DNA from: a virus
IMG/VR virus record: IMGVR_UViG_3300020281_000009
Location: 1-33,573 of that record
Reading direction: 5' to 3' (one strand)
DNA length: 33,573 nucleotides
In this document: one piece after another, positions 13,327 to 21,018 of the stretch
How the letters are laid out: each line of letters opens with the position of its first letter
How positions within the stretch are numbered: the stretch's first letter is position 1
Notes under the pieces: model-generated
The model's input: only the letters and a program-made list of their open reading frames with translations
What the model was told of the DNA's origin: nothing
The model's database searches: none
Position numbers and translations under genes: made by a program

Positions 13327-14280
13327 ATGGCAACTTTTACAACTTCAAATGCTGTGGGTGAAAGAGAACAACTCGCAGACATTATTTATAGATTGGACAC
13401 AAGTGAAACTCCAATCTTTTCAGCAGTAGAAAAAATCACAACAAATGGTGTTTTCTATGAGTGGCAAGTACAAGAACTTGCAGCAGCAGCAACAGACAAC
13501 CATGTCAACGAGGGCGCTGATGCCAGTTTTGCTACACCAACAGCAACTTCAAGATTAGGAAACTATCATCAGATTTCAGTCAAAGACTTTGCTATTAGTG
13601 GCACACTTGAGTCAGTTGACAAGGCAGGTAGAGAAAGAGAATCAGCCTATCAAACTGTATTGAAGGGGTTAGAGCTTCGAAGGGACATAGAGAAATCAGT
13701 TGGTGACACAAATGTAGCTAGAAGTGCAAGTGATCCAAGAAAATCAGCAAGTTTATTAACTTGGATTACAAACATTTCTGCTCCAAGTGATATGGGTGCA
13801 GCAACTGGTGATGGTACAGATACAGCAGATGTTACTGGTACTGCTAGAGCTTTAACACTTGCTCAAATAGAAGCAGCAAACCAAGCAGCATGGGAAGATG
13901 GTGGATCTCCAAAGATCCTAGTCTGTTCAGCTACAAATAAAGCAAACATATCAAATCTCAGCGCAGCAGGAACAAATCTTGTAACAAATCAGGTCAATGC
14001 AACAGCAGGGACAGCACCATCATTTGTTGGCGCAGTATCTGTGTTTTTGACTGATTTTGGTGAGTTACAGCTAACTCCATCAAGATTTATGAGCAATGAC
14101 AAGTTATTTGTTATTGACCCTGAGTATGTATCTATCGGTACTCTTAATGGAAGAAACTTTGCAGAGAGTGAGCTTTCAAAGACTGGTGATGCTGAAAAGA
14201 CACAGATTGTGACAGAGTATACTTTGGTGGTTAAAGCGCCAAAGGCTCATGGAGCAGTTATAGGACTTAATGGTTCTTAA
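13327..14280 (+). CDS. Major capsid protein, SU10/DUF5309 type
   Basis: A 317-residue capsid subunit. The N-terminus (MATFTTSNAVGEREQLADII, then YRLDTSETPIFSAVEK) and the EWQVQELAAAA, TSRLGNYHQISVKDFAISGT and LKGLELRRDIEKSV segments are typical of the DUF5309/SU10 capsid family, an HK97-fold protein. It forms the icosahedral shell around the scaffold. The start has AAGGA upstream. A strong terminator follows at once, as often found after highly expressed capsid genes. Confidence 0.9.
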   Translation: MATFTTSNAVGEREQLADIIYRLDTSETPIFSAVEKITTNGVFYEWQVQELAAAATDNHVNEGADASFATPTATSRLGNYHQISVKDFAISGTLESVDKAGRERESAYQTVLKGLELRRDIEKSVGDTNVARSASDPRKSASLLTWITNISAPSDMGAATGDGTDTADVTGTARALTLAQIEAANQAAWEDGGSPKILVCSATNKANISNLSAAGTNLVTNQVNATAGTAPSFVGAVSVFLTDFGELQLTPSRFMSNDKLFVIDPEYVSIGTLNGRNFAESELSKTGDAEKTQIVTEYTLVVKAPKAHGAVIGLNGS

Positions 14281-14283
14281 TAT

Positions 14284-14312
14284 AAGAGGGGGGTTACTCC
14301 CCCTTTTCTTTT
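14284..14312 (+). terminator. Intrinsic terminator after the capsid gene
   Basis: AGGGGG (14287-14292) pairs with CCCCCT (14299-14304) around a 6-nt loop and is followed by TTTCTTTT. The stem extends a few bases by A:T and G:U pairs. It begins 4 nt after the capsid stop. It probably acts as a partial terminator, since tail genes continue in the same direction without an obvious new promoter. Confidence 0.75.
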
Positions 14313-14321
14313 GGAGTAATT

Positions 14322-14654
14322 ATGAAAAAAATACTTTCGACTGATCCTTTAGCAAGAAAAAAAACATTTATGCACTTTGAGAATGATGGAAGTCGTTTTG
14401 TAACTACAGAGCAAGATGTGACAGAAATTGTTGATTTTAATAATGAACAATCAAAAGAATACAAAAAAGGATCAATGATAGGCAATACACAAAAGCATTA
14501 CCTTGAAGTCGCAAACATACCTTTAACAGTTTACCAAGATTTAATACAAAGGTTTGGAGATCCATCAAAAAACCCTGAAGCCAAAAAAAAATGGAAAGTT
14601 TGGCTTAATGATTCAAATAACAGAGCATTTAGAACTGGTGGGGGACATATTTAG
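14322..14654 (+). CDS. Conserved head-region protein, 110 aa
   Basis: Between capsid and connector. Features are DGSRFVTTEQDVTEIVDFNN, then QKHYLEVANIPLTVYQDLIQ, then KKKWKVWLNDSNNRAFRTGG. This layout, an N-terminal DGSxxxETxQDVxxI, a HxxxxxPxxVxxx centre and a LNDxxxxxxRT end, recurs directly after capsid genes in many phages. Its role is unknown; a capsid-decorating or head-completion function is inferred from position. The start has TTGGAG upstream. Its TAG overlaps the next GTG. Confidence 0.7.
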   Translation: MKKILSTDPLARKKTFMHFENDGSRFVTTEQDVTEIVDFNNEQSKEYKKGSMIGNTQKHYLEVANIPLTVYQDLIQRFGDPSKNPEAKKKWKVWLNDSNNRAFRTGGGHI

Positions 14655-15295
14655 TGGCTATAACAAATTATACTGAGTTAAAATCAGCAATAGCAAATAA
14701 TCTAGCAAGAACAGATTTAACAACAAATATTCCTGATTTTATAACTTTAGCAGAGGCTCGTCTTTCAAGAGAGCTTGAAACAAGAGAACAAGAAAAAAGA
14801 GCAACTGCAACAATGACAAGTGGTGATGAATACATAGCATTACCAACTGATCTTAGAGAGGTGAGAGAAGTTAAGGTCAATCAAAACCCAATCAAGGTTT
14901 TAGAATATATGTCACCAACTTCTTTAGACAGTAACTTTGCATCAGGATCATCAGGAACACCACAAGCCTATTCTATCGTAGGACAAGAAATAAAACTCAG
15001 ACCAATACCTGATAGCTCTGATACACTTGAGATAATTTATATTGGAAGTTTATCAGCTTTGTCAGACACAAATTTAGTAAATATTATGCTTACAAGACAC
15101 CCTGATGCTTATCTTATGGGGAGTTTAGTAGAGGCTTATCAGTATTTAATGGATGATCAAAGAGCATCATTATATGATGCAAAGTTTACAAGAATTATTG
15201 AAGAAATAAGAAAAGATGAACAAAGAGCGCATTATGGGACTGGTTCTTTGCAAATTCAAAGTATTTATCAACGACAAAACAACGCAGCACAATAA
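14654..15295 (+). CDS. Head-tail adaptor/connector protein
   Basis: 213 residues, starting at GTG 14654 within the preceding stop. The N-terminal helices NYTELKSAIANNLARTDL and ITLAEARLSRELETREQE, the SGDEYIALPTDLREVREV loop and the later helical HPDAYLMGSLVEAYQYLMDD are typical of phage adaptor proteins that dock below the portal (SU10-type adaptor, gp6-like). It likely forms the ring linking portal to tail. Confidence 0.8.
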   Translation: MAITNYTELKSAIANNLARTDLTTNIPDFITLAEARLSRELETREQEKRATATMTSGDEYIALPTDLREVREVKVNQNPIKVLEYMSPTSLDSNFASGSSGTPQAYSIVGQEIKLRPIPDSSDTLEIIYIGSLSALSDTNLVNIMLTRHPDAYLMGSLVEAYQYLMDDQRASLYDAKFTRIIEEIRKDEQRAHYGTGSLQIQSIYQRQNNAAQ

Positions 15296-15307
15296 GGAGA
15301 AAAAACT

Positions 15308-15694
15308 ATGTCAGCAATGAGTGATTATTTAGAACTAAAGTTTCTAGACCATTTTACAGGTACAGCATCAACATCTGCTCCATCAGCAGTATATATTGGG
15401 TTATCTACTGCTAGTTTAGCAGATGATAATTCAGGTACTGAATTGACTGGAAACAATTATGCAAGAAAAGCTATTACCTTTGGTTCAGCATCAAGTGGAT
15501 CTATTACAAATAACAATAATGTAGAATTTAATAGTGCTACTGGCAATTGGGGTCAGGTAAGTCACTTTGGTATCTTTGATGCCTCTTCATCAGGTAACTT
15601 ATTGTTTCATGGTGCATTTACAGCATCAAAAACAATTCAAACTGGAGATATTTTAAAAGTAGCTAGTGGATCTTTAACTATTACAGCTGCTTAA
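15308..15694 (+). CDS. Tail-fibre-like structural protein, 128 aa
   Basis: A beta-rich protein. It begins SAMSDYLELKFLDHFTGTAS, then SAVYIGLSTASLADDNSGTE, NYARKAITFG, GQVSHFGIFD and LLFHGAFTASKTIQTGD. This pattern (Y-x-ALxT-x-P-x-D-x-G-x-E ... YxRxAVTF ... VTHxxIFDAxxxGNLL) is widespread in marine phage tail or capsid-fibre proteins. Probably a small exposed fibre or decoration subunit. GGAG precedes the start. Confidence 0.72.
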   Translation: MSAMSDYLELKFLDHFTGTASTSAPSAVYIGLSTASLADDNSGTELTGNNYARKAITFGSASSGSITNNNNVEFNSATGNWGQVSHFGIFDASSSGNLLFHGAFTASKTIQTGDILKVASGSLTITAA

Positions 15695-15707
15695 ATAGGA
15701 GTTTTAA

Positions 15708-17036
15708 GTGGCTTTAGGTGTACCTCGTTTAGATCAATTAACTTCTCAGATTGATAGTATATCAGGAAGCCTTGACTCAGATTCTGTTCTAAACAAACTT
15801 GAATTTACAAAGCCAAATTTAGAACAGTTAGACAACTATGCCTCTAACTTAGATGAATTAGCCACATTTGGCAACTTAGAAGCCTTTGATGGATTTTTTG
15901 TTCGTCAAGGTACAGTAAGTGTTACTGTATCAGCTAGTGTTACATCAGGCGCTGAAGTTGTTGAAGGTGTTGCTGCTAATATTGATACTTCATCTTCAAT
16001 ATCATCAGGATCAGTAAGAATACGAACTGTTAGTAGCAGTATTTCTACAAGTGCAACTGTTTCTTCTGCCTCAGTCAGAATTAGGACTGTAGCAAGTTCT
16101 ATATCTGTTTCAGCATCTGCTTCTGCATCTAGTGTAAGAATACGATCTGCTAGTGCGAATATTTCTACAACAGCCTCTATTTCAAGTAGTTGTATAGGCA
16201 TTTTCTCAGTAGGAAGTTCAATTGCAACAAATGCAACAGTTTCTTCTTCGGCTATCAGAATAAGAACTATTGCAAGTACAATAGTATCAACTGGTACTGT
16301 ATCTGCATCTGCAACTGCTACATTAAATTTTGAAACAAGTATATCTTGTTCAGCTACAGTATCTGCTTCACCAGTAAGCATTTTAGCTTCTAGTGGATCA
16401 ATAAATACGACTGCAAGTATTTCAAGCGCATCTGTATTAATCAGACAGTTTGATGGATCTGTTGCTACATCTGCAAGTATTTCAAGCAGTTATACTGTTA
16501 CATTTTTAGTTGGTAGTTCTATATCAACAAGTGCAACTGCTTCGGCTAGTTCAGTAAGAATTAGAATAATAGCAGGTACAGTTGTTTCGGCAGGGAATGT
16601 AAGTGCATCTGCAACTGCAACACTTAACTTTGAGACAAGTATTTCATGCTCTGCTTCAGTATCAAGTTCAGCAACTAGTGAACTAGCATTTAGTGGTTCA
16701 ATAAGTGCATCGGCAAATGTTGCAGGATCTGCAATAAGAATACAACAAGCTGAAGGAGCAATTGCAACATCAGCAAATATTACAGCAATAGCAGGACAAA
16801 TATTTGGTGTATCAGGGTCTGAAGATACAATTGCCTCTATTGAAGCTACACCAACTTTTACTGTAAATGTTGCATCCTCTGTAGACACTACAGCAAGTGT
16901 CAGTTCTACAATTAGGATAATTGGAGATGATTGGTCTATAATACCTAAAGGAAATGAAACATGGACAAATGTAACTGTTGGATCTGAAGTTTGGTCAACA
17001 CAAAATACGTCAAATGAGGTTTGGACAATACAATGA
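15708..17036 (+). CDS. Repetitive Ser/Ala/Thr-rich virion protein with 20-residue repeats
   Basis: 442 residues, starting at GTG 15708 with AGGAG upstream. Residues 1-65 contain PRLDQLTSQIDSISGSLDSD, and then NLDELATFGNL. Residues about 75-400 are some 16 imperfect repeats of about 20 residues, such as SISTSATVSSASVRIRTVAS, alternating hydrophobic and small residues as in a beta-solenoid. The C-terminal about 35 residues carry spaced tryptophans (ETWTN, EVWST, EVWTIQ), like the end modules of other marine phage tail proteins. It lies between the small fibre and the gp10-like protein. Likely an elongated tail or fibre component; exact role unknown. Confidence 0.75.
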   Translation: MALGVPRLDQLTSQIDSISGSLDSDSVLNKLEFTKPNLEQLDNYASNLDELATFGNLEAFDGFFVRQGTVSVTVSASVTSGAEVVEGVAANIDTSSSISSGSVRIRTVSSSISTSATVSSASVRIRTVASSISVSASASASSVRIRSASANISTTASISSSCIGIFSVGSSIATNATVSSSAIRIRTIASTIVSTGTVSASATATLNFETSISCSATVSASPVSILASSGSINTTASISSASVLIRQFDGSVATSASISSSYTVTFLVGSSISTSATASASSVRIRIIAGTVVSAGNVSASATATLNFETSISCSASVSSSATSELAFSGSISASANVAGSAIRIQQAEGAIATSANITAIAGQIFGVSGSEDTIASIEATPTFTVNVASSVDTTASVSSTIRIIGDDWSIIPKGNETWTNVTVGSEVWSTQNTSNEVWTIQ

Positions 17037-18502
17037 TAACTTTTGGGGAATGGCTGCCTGATCAGCCTGATTTAAATTTAAAGGGTGTAAAGGTAGCAAC
17101 TAATGTAATTCCTGCAATTTCAGGATATAGATCATTGCCAAGTTTTAGTGCAGTTTCAAATGCAGCAGATAATGATTTAAGAGGCATTTTTGCAGCTAAA
17201 GATAATCAAGGAAATGCAAGTCTTTTTGCAGGTGATAGCGCTAAACTATATAAATTTAATAGTTCAACATCAAATCTAGACTCAATTAACTCAGGGTTTT
17301 CGTTAGCAGGAAACGAGAGATGGAGGTTCGTTCAGTTTGGAACTTCAATAATCGTTGCAGGTGGTATTGGTGAAAATTTGCAAGAGTTTACTATAGGAAC
17401 TGATAGTGCCTTTGGAAATTTGGCAGGATCGCCACCAAAAGCTGAGTTTTTAGCTGTAGTTAGGGATCAGGTTTGGACTGCCAATATAGATGAAGGCTCA
17501 GGAAGAGTGCCATTTAGAACAAGATGGTCAGCAATAAATAATGCTGAATCATGGACAGTTGGTACAGATCAAGCTGACTTTCAGGATATTCCTGATGCAG
17601 GTGCTATAACTGGATTAGTTGGTGGTGAGTATGCGACAATATTGTTAGAAAAGGCAATAGCAAGAGCTAGTTATGTTGGTACACCTTTAATTTATCAGAT
17701 AGATAGGGTTGAAACATCAAGAGGATGTGCTTTTTCAGGATCAGTTGCTTCAATAGGCAATTTAGTTTTTTACTTATCAGATGATGGTTTTTATGCTTTT
17801 GATGGCAGGTCATCATCTCCTATAGGTGCAGAAAAAATAAATAAATTCTTTTTTGATGATTTTGCAATAGCATTTTCAGATAATATGTCAGCAGCTATAG
17901 ATCCAACAAATCAAATAGTTGTGTGGTCTTATGCTTCAAATGAAAGCAATGATGGAACACCAAACAGATTATTAATATATAATTATGCTACACAAAAATG
18001 GAGTTATGCCCATGTGGAAGCTGATCTTATAAGTCCTCTTTTTACAGCAGGTTACACACTAGATGGCTTAGATAGTCTTGCATCAAATTTAGATGCTTTG
18101 CCCTCAAATTTAGACAGCATCATTTATAAAGGTGGATCTTTCTTATTTGGTGGATCTAAGGACAAAAAAATATTTTCTTTTACTGGAGTTCCTCTAGATG
18201 CCACGATTGAAACTGGGGAGTTTTTTTTGCAAGAAGGCAAACATGGAATAATAAACAGATCAGTCCCTTATTTCAAAGGGGGTGAAGTAACGATGCAAAT
18301 AGGCACTAGAGACAGACAAGATGATGACGTTACTTTTTCTGATGCAAATTCTCTTACTGATGATGGCTTTGTTCAACACAGATCACAAGGCAGATATCAC
18401 AGAGTTAGAATGAATATTAGTAATAAAGCATCAGCACCAAACAAAGATTGGGAGTTTGCTCAAGGTGTAGATGTAGAGGGACAAGTTCTTGGCAGACGCT
18501 AA
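17021..18502 (+). CDS. P22 gp10-like tail hub / packaged-DNA stabilisation protein
   Basis: 493 residues. Beta-propeller-like sequence, starting with ITFGEWLPDQPDLNLKGVKV and GYRSLPSFSAVSNA; FIAxxxGxxxLFAG- and KLYKF-type blades; then VPFRTRWSAINNAESWTVGT and DDGFYAFDGRSSSPIGAEKI. These match the gp10-type tail accessory proteins of P22-like phages, which extend the tail tube and plug the portal. It overlaps the repetitive gene by 16 nt (in-frame ATGs at 17027 and 17033 are alternatives). Confidence 0.83.
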   Translation: MDNTMITFGEWLPDQPDLNLKGVKVATNVIPAISGYRSLPSFSAVSNAADNDLRGIFAAKDNQGNASLFAGDSAKLYKFNSSTSNLDSINSGFSLAGNERWRFVQFGTSIIVAGGIGENLQEFTIGTDSAFGNLAGSPPKAEFLAVVRDQVWTANIDEGSGRVPFRTRWSAINNAESWTVGTDQADFQDIPDAGAITGLVGGEYATILLEKAIARASYVGTPLIYQIDRVETSRGCAFSGSVASIGNLVFYLSDDGFYAFDGRSSSPIGAEKINKFFFDDFAIAFSDNMSAAIDPTNQIVVWSYASNESNDGTPNRLLIYNYATQKWSYAHVEADLISPLFTAGYTLDGLDSLASNLDALPSNLDSIIYKGGSFLFGGSKDKKIFSFTGVPLDATIETGEFFLQEGKHGIINRSVPYFKGGEVTMQIGTRDRQDDDVTFSDANSLTDDGFVQHRSQGRYHRVRMNISNKASAPNKDWEFAQGVDVEGQVLGRR

Positions 18503-18812
18503 TTTTAAGGTTTTACCCTATGAGGCAACAAATCCAAGAGAAGTCTCATTAGTAGTAAACAATATTTTAAATGGAAAATTAAACTCAACTGGAAGTGTAA
18601 CTTTGACTGCTTCTGCAACAACAACAGCAGTTACAGATCAAAGGGCAGGAAAAAACAGCATGATATTATTTATGCCTTTGACTGCCAACTCAGCTTCGGA
18701 ACAAGGGAATGGAACAATGTTTGTCAGTACAAGGGCAGATGGCAGTTTCACAATAACTCATGCAAACAATAGTCAGACCGACAGACAGTTCGGATATATC
18801 ATTATTGGGTGA
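18489..18812 (+). CDS. Small beta-rich tail-associated protein, 107 aa
   Basis: Starts at a TTG within the last codons of the gp10-like gene. Residues 1-40 (NFKVLPYEATNPREVSLVVN) recall an N-terminal motif in marine phage tail proteins; residues 40-107 are beta-rich (TGSVTLTASATTTAVTDQRA, then FTITHANNSQTDRQFGYIII). The TDxRAG ... GxFTITHxNNxxTDRxFxYxxxG pattern is common in these phages. Likely a minor tail or fibre protein. It overlaps the next gene by up to 53 nt. Confidence 0.68.
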   Translation: MADANFKVLPYEATNPREVSLVVNNILNGKLNSTGSVTLTASATTTAVTDQRAGKNSMILFMPLTANSASEQGNGTMFVSTRADGSFTITHANNSQTDRQFGYIIIG

Positions 18813-19164
18813 GTGGGAAAGATGCTCAGAGTGGCTTGAGTCTGCTTTGAAATATTCTAATGGCACTCACACCTTAACAGATGTTTTAGAGTCAGTTATG
18901 AGAGGAGATGCTCAGTTTTGGCATTACCATGACTCAGCAGTAGTAACTGAAATTATGGATTATCCTCAGAAGAGAGTTTTAAGATATTGGTTAGCAGGTG
19001 GAAACCTAAAGACATTATTAAAAGCAGAGCCTGATATTAGGCATTGGTCACAGCTTTGGGGTTGTGTTGGTATTGAGATTATAGGTCGCAAAGGGTGGCA
19101 TAGAGTTCTCAAAGGATTTAAACAAACTGGAATTATTTTAGGAAAGGATATGTATCATGGGTAA
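18760..19164 (+). CDS. GNAT-like (phage acetyltransferase fold) protein
   Basis: 134 residues. The sequence WERCSEWLESAL, AQFWHYHDSAVVTEIMDYPQ, KRVLRYWLAGGNLKTLL, then WGCVGIEIIGRKGWHRVLKG resembles the small GNAT-fold proteins encoded in the tail operon of many podoviruses. The GC-xxIEIxGRxGWxRxLK ending is the most typical part. Whether it acetylates or only keeps the fold as an assembly factor is unknown. The start could be the ATG at 18760 or a downstream TTG near 18804. It ends in a short overlap with the next ATG. Confidence 0.72.
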   Translation: MQTIVRPTDSSDISLLGEWERCSEWLESALKYSNGTHTLTDVLESVMRGDAQFWHYHDSAVVTEIMDYPQKRVLRYWLAGGNLKTLLKAEPDIRHWSQLWGCVGIEIIGRKGWHRVLKGFKQTGIILGKDMYHG

Positions 19165-19894
19165 AGGTGGTGGTGGAGGACAGCAAGTCAACACACAAGT
19201 GACTGAGCCTCCTGCTTATGCAAAACCATTCTTGGAGTTTGGTTTATCAGAAGCAAAAAATTTATATGACAGCGATGCGCCACAGTTTTTTCCTCAAGCG
19301 ACAACTGTTGGTTTTAGTCCTGAAACAGAGATCGCTTTGGATTTACAAAGGGCAAGAGCTTTAGATCCAATGAGTTTGACTGCTCAATCAAGAAATATAT
19401 TAGAACAAAATTTAACTGGTACAAATCCATTGATGAGTGCAGCTTTTAAACCAGTCGTTGACACAGTTCAGTCACAATTCGCAAGAGCAGGAAGATATGG
19501 ATCAGGAGCAAATCAACAAGCACTTGCATCAGCTTTAGCACCTGCTGCTTTGAGAGCGCAACAAAACGCTTTGGCATCTATTCCATCAATGCAGAATCTT
19601 GATGCACAACAACTTGCACAAGTAGGAGCAGCAAGAGAGGCGCAAGGACAAGCTGAATTGCAAGATCAAATAAACAGATTTAATTTTGAACAGACAAGAG
19701 ATCAACAGAAACTAAGAGACTTTCTATCTTCAGTAAGAGGTGGAACTCTAGGATTACAAACAAGCAGACCAGTATTTAGAAATAGACCTGCAAGTGTATT
19801 AGGTGGGGGTCTAGGTGGCGCACAACTAGCGCAACTGGCAGGGTTTAATCCTGCTCTAGGTGCAGTTGGTGGTGGATTATTGGGGTTATTATAA
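19157..19894 (+). CDS. Ejection/internal virion protein 1 (245 aa)
   Basis: Begins with a glycine run (MGKGGGGGQQ) and VTEPPAYAKPFLEFGLSEAK. The middle is helical and Ala/Gln-rich (FARAGRYGSGANQQALASAL), and the C-terminus is a glycine-zipper-like hydrophobic segment (LGAVGGGLLGLL). The RxGRYGSGANQxA motif recurs in marine podovirus proteins next to large ejection proteins. Probably one of three proteins expelled with the DNA to span the cell envelope, like P22 gp7. Confidence 0.7.
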   Translation: MGKGGGGGQQVNTQVTEPPAYAKPFLEFGLSEAKNLYDSDAPQFFPQATTVGFSPETEIALDLQRARALDPMSLTAQSRNILEQNLTGTNPLMSAAFKPVVDTVQSQFARAGRYGSGANQQALASALAPAALRAQQNALASIPSMQNLDAQQLAQVGAAREAQGQAELQDQINRFNFEQTRDQQKLRDFLSSVRGGTLGLQTSRPVFRNRPASVLGGGLGGAQLAQLAGFNPALGAVGGGLLGLL

Positions 19895-21018
19895 TGATAA
19901 ATATATTTTCAGCACTTAGAAATCCTATGATGAGAAATCAATCTCCTATTTCTGTTTTACCAACACCAAGACCAAGCTCAATAGGTGCGATAAATCAGGA
20001 CTTTCCTCCAGTTCCTATGATGCGCCCTGATGATCTTCTTTCTCAAACAAATCAAGTTCAAGAACCTCCTCTTAACACTCAAGGTAGTTTGAGAAGTGGT
20101 TTTGGTGGCTTATTTGGACAAAATATGTCAGATCCACAAACACAAGGCATATTAGCAGCTTCAAGCTCTTTACTGAAACAAGGCGCACCATCATTTCAAC
20201 CAACATCTTTTGGTGGTATTTTAGGTGAAAGCATTAATCAAGGCTTAGGTGCTTTTAACAGAGCAAGTAGAAGAGGCAGAAACAATTTACAAGTTGTAGG
20301 TGGATCTCTCATAGATGTATCAGATCCAAGCAATCCTAAGGTTGTGTTTGAAGGAAGAAAGAAACCAAAGACACAGATATTAGGTGGTGGCAAATATATT
20401 GCTACTCAAGATCCTGATACTGGTGAATTTGATATAAAAAAATCAAGCATATTTGATGAAATATCTAAGCTAGAGGATAAAACTGGTGGCATAGGTACTT
20501 TAACAGAAGGACAAAAAGCTATAGATAAGTCTTTCTCTAAAGAATATGGTGATTTTGTTCTTAAAGGTGGTTTTGCTGATGTTCAAAAAGGTCTTAGTCA
20601 GCTTGATGAAGCAGTTAATATTTTAGAAACTGAGGGTGGTACTGGTGCTTTTGTCGGAAATCTTCCTGATTCTCTTGCAGCTATTGTTAATAAATCAGGT
20701 CTAAAAGCACAAGAGCTTGTCTCAGAAGTTGTGCAAAGAAACCTTAGACTAATTTTAGGCGCACAGTTTACTGAAAAAGAAGGTGAAAGACTAATAAACA
20801 GAGCTTTTAACCCAAGACTTTCTGAAGAGGAAAACATTAAAAGAGTTAAAAGATTGGCTGATTCAATTAAAAGAGCAGCAGAACAAAAAAGAAAATCAGC
20901 AGAGTATTTTGAAAAGTTTGGTACTCTTAAAGGTTTCAAAGGTACTGCATCTATCAATAGTATAAGTGAGGGCGCAGGTTTAAATTCTAAAAATGTTAAT
21001 TATAAGGTGATCAAATAA
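19894..21018 (+). CDS. Ejection/internal virion protein 2 (374 aa)
   Basis: N-terminal about 110 residues are proline/serine-rich; the C-terminal half contains LRLILGAQFTEKEGERLINR followed by AFNPRLSEEENIKRVKRLAD, a motif frequent in phage ejection and internal proteins, then a coiled coil. The start overlaps the upstream stop by one base and the end overlaps the next ATG (TAATG). By order it is comparable to P22 gp20. A direct biochemical role is not visible. Confidence 0.7.
   Translation: MINIFSALRNPMMRNQSPISVLPTPRPSSIGAINQDFPPVPMMRPDDLLSQTNQVQEPPLNTQGSLRSGFGGLFGQNMSDPQTQGILAASSSLLKQGAPSFQPTSFGGILGESINQGLGAFNRASRRGRNNLQVVGGSLIDVSDPSNPKVVFEGRKKPKTQILGGGKYIATQDPDTGEFDIKKSSIFDEISKLEDKTGGIGTLTEGQKAIDKSFSKEYGDFVLKGGFADVQKGLSQLDEAVNILETEGGTGAFVGNLPDSLAAIVNKSGLKAQELVSEVVQRNLRLILGAQFTEKEGERLINRAFNPRLSEEENIKRVKRLADSIKRAAEQKRKSAEYFEKFGTLKGFKGTASINSISEGAGLNSKNVNYKVIK

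Noticed and set aside
15905-16888. Long minus-strand ORFs opposite the repetitive virion gene
   Set aside because: They mirror the low-complexity repeats of the real gene and have no ribosome-binding sites or recognisable domains.
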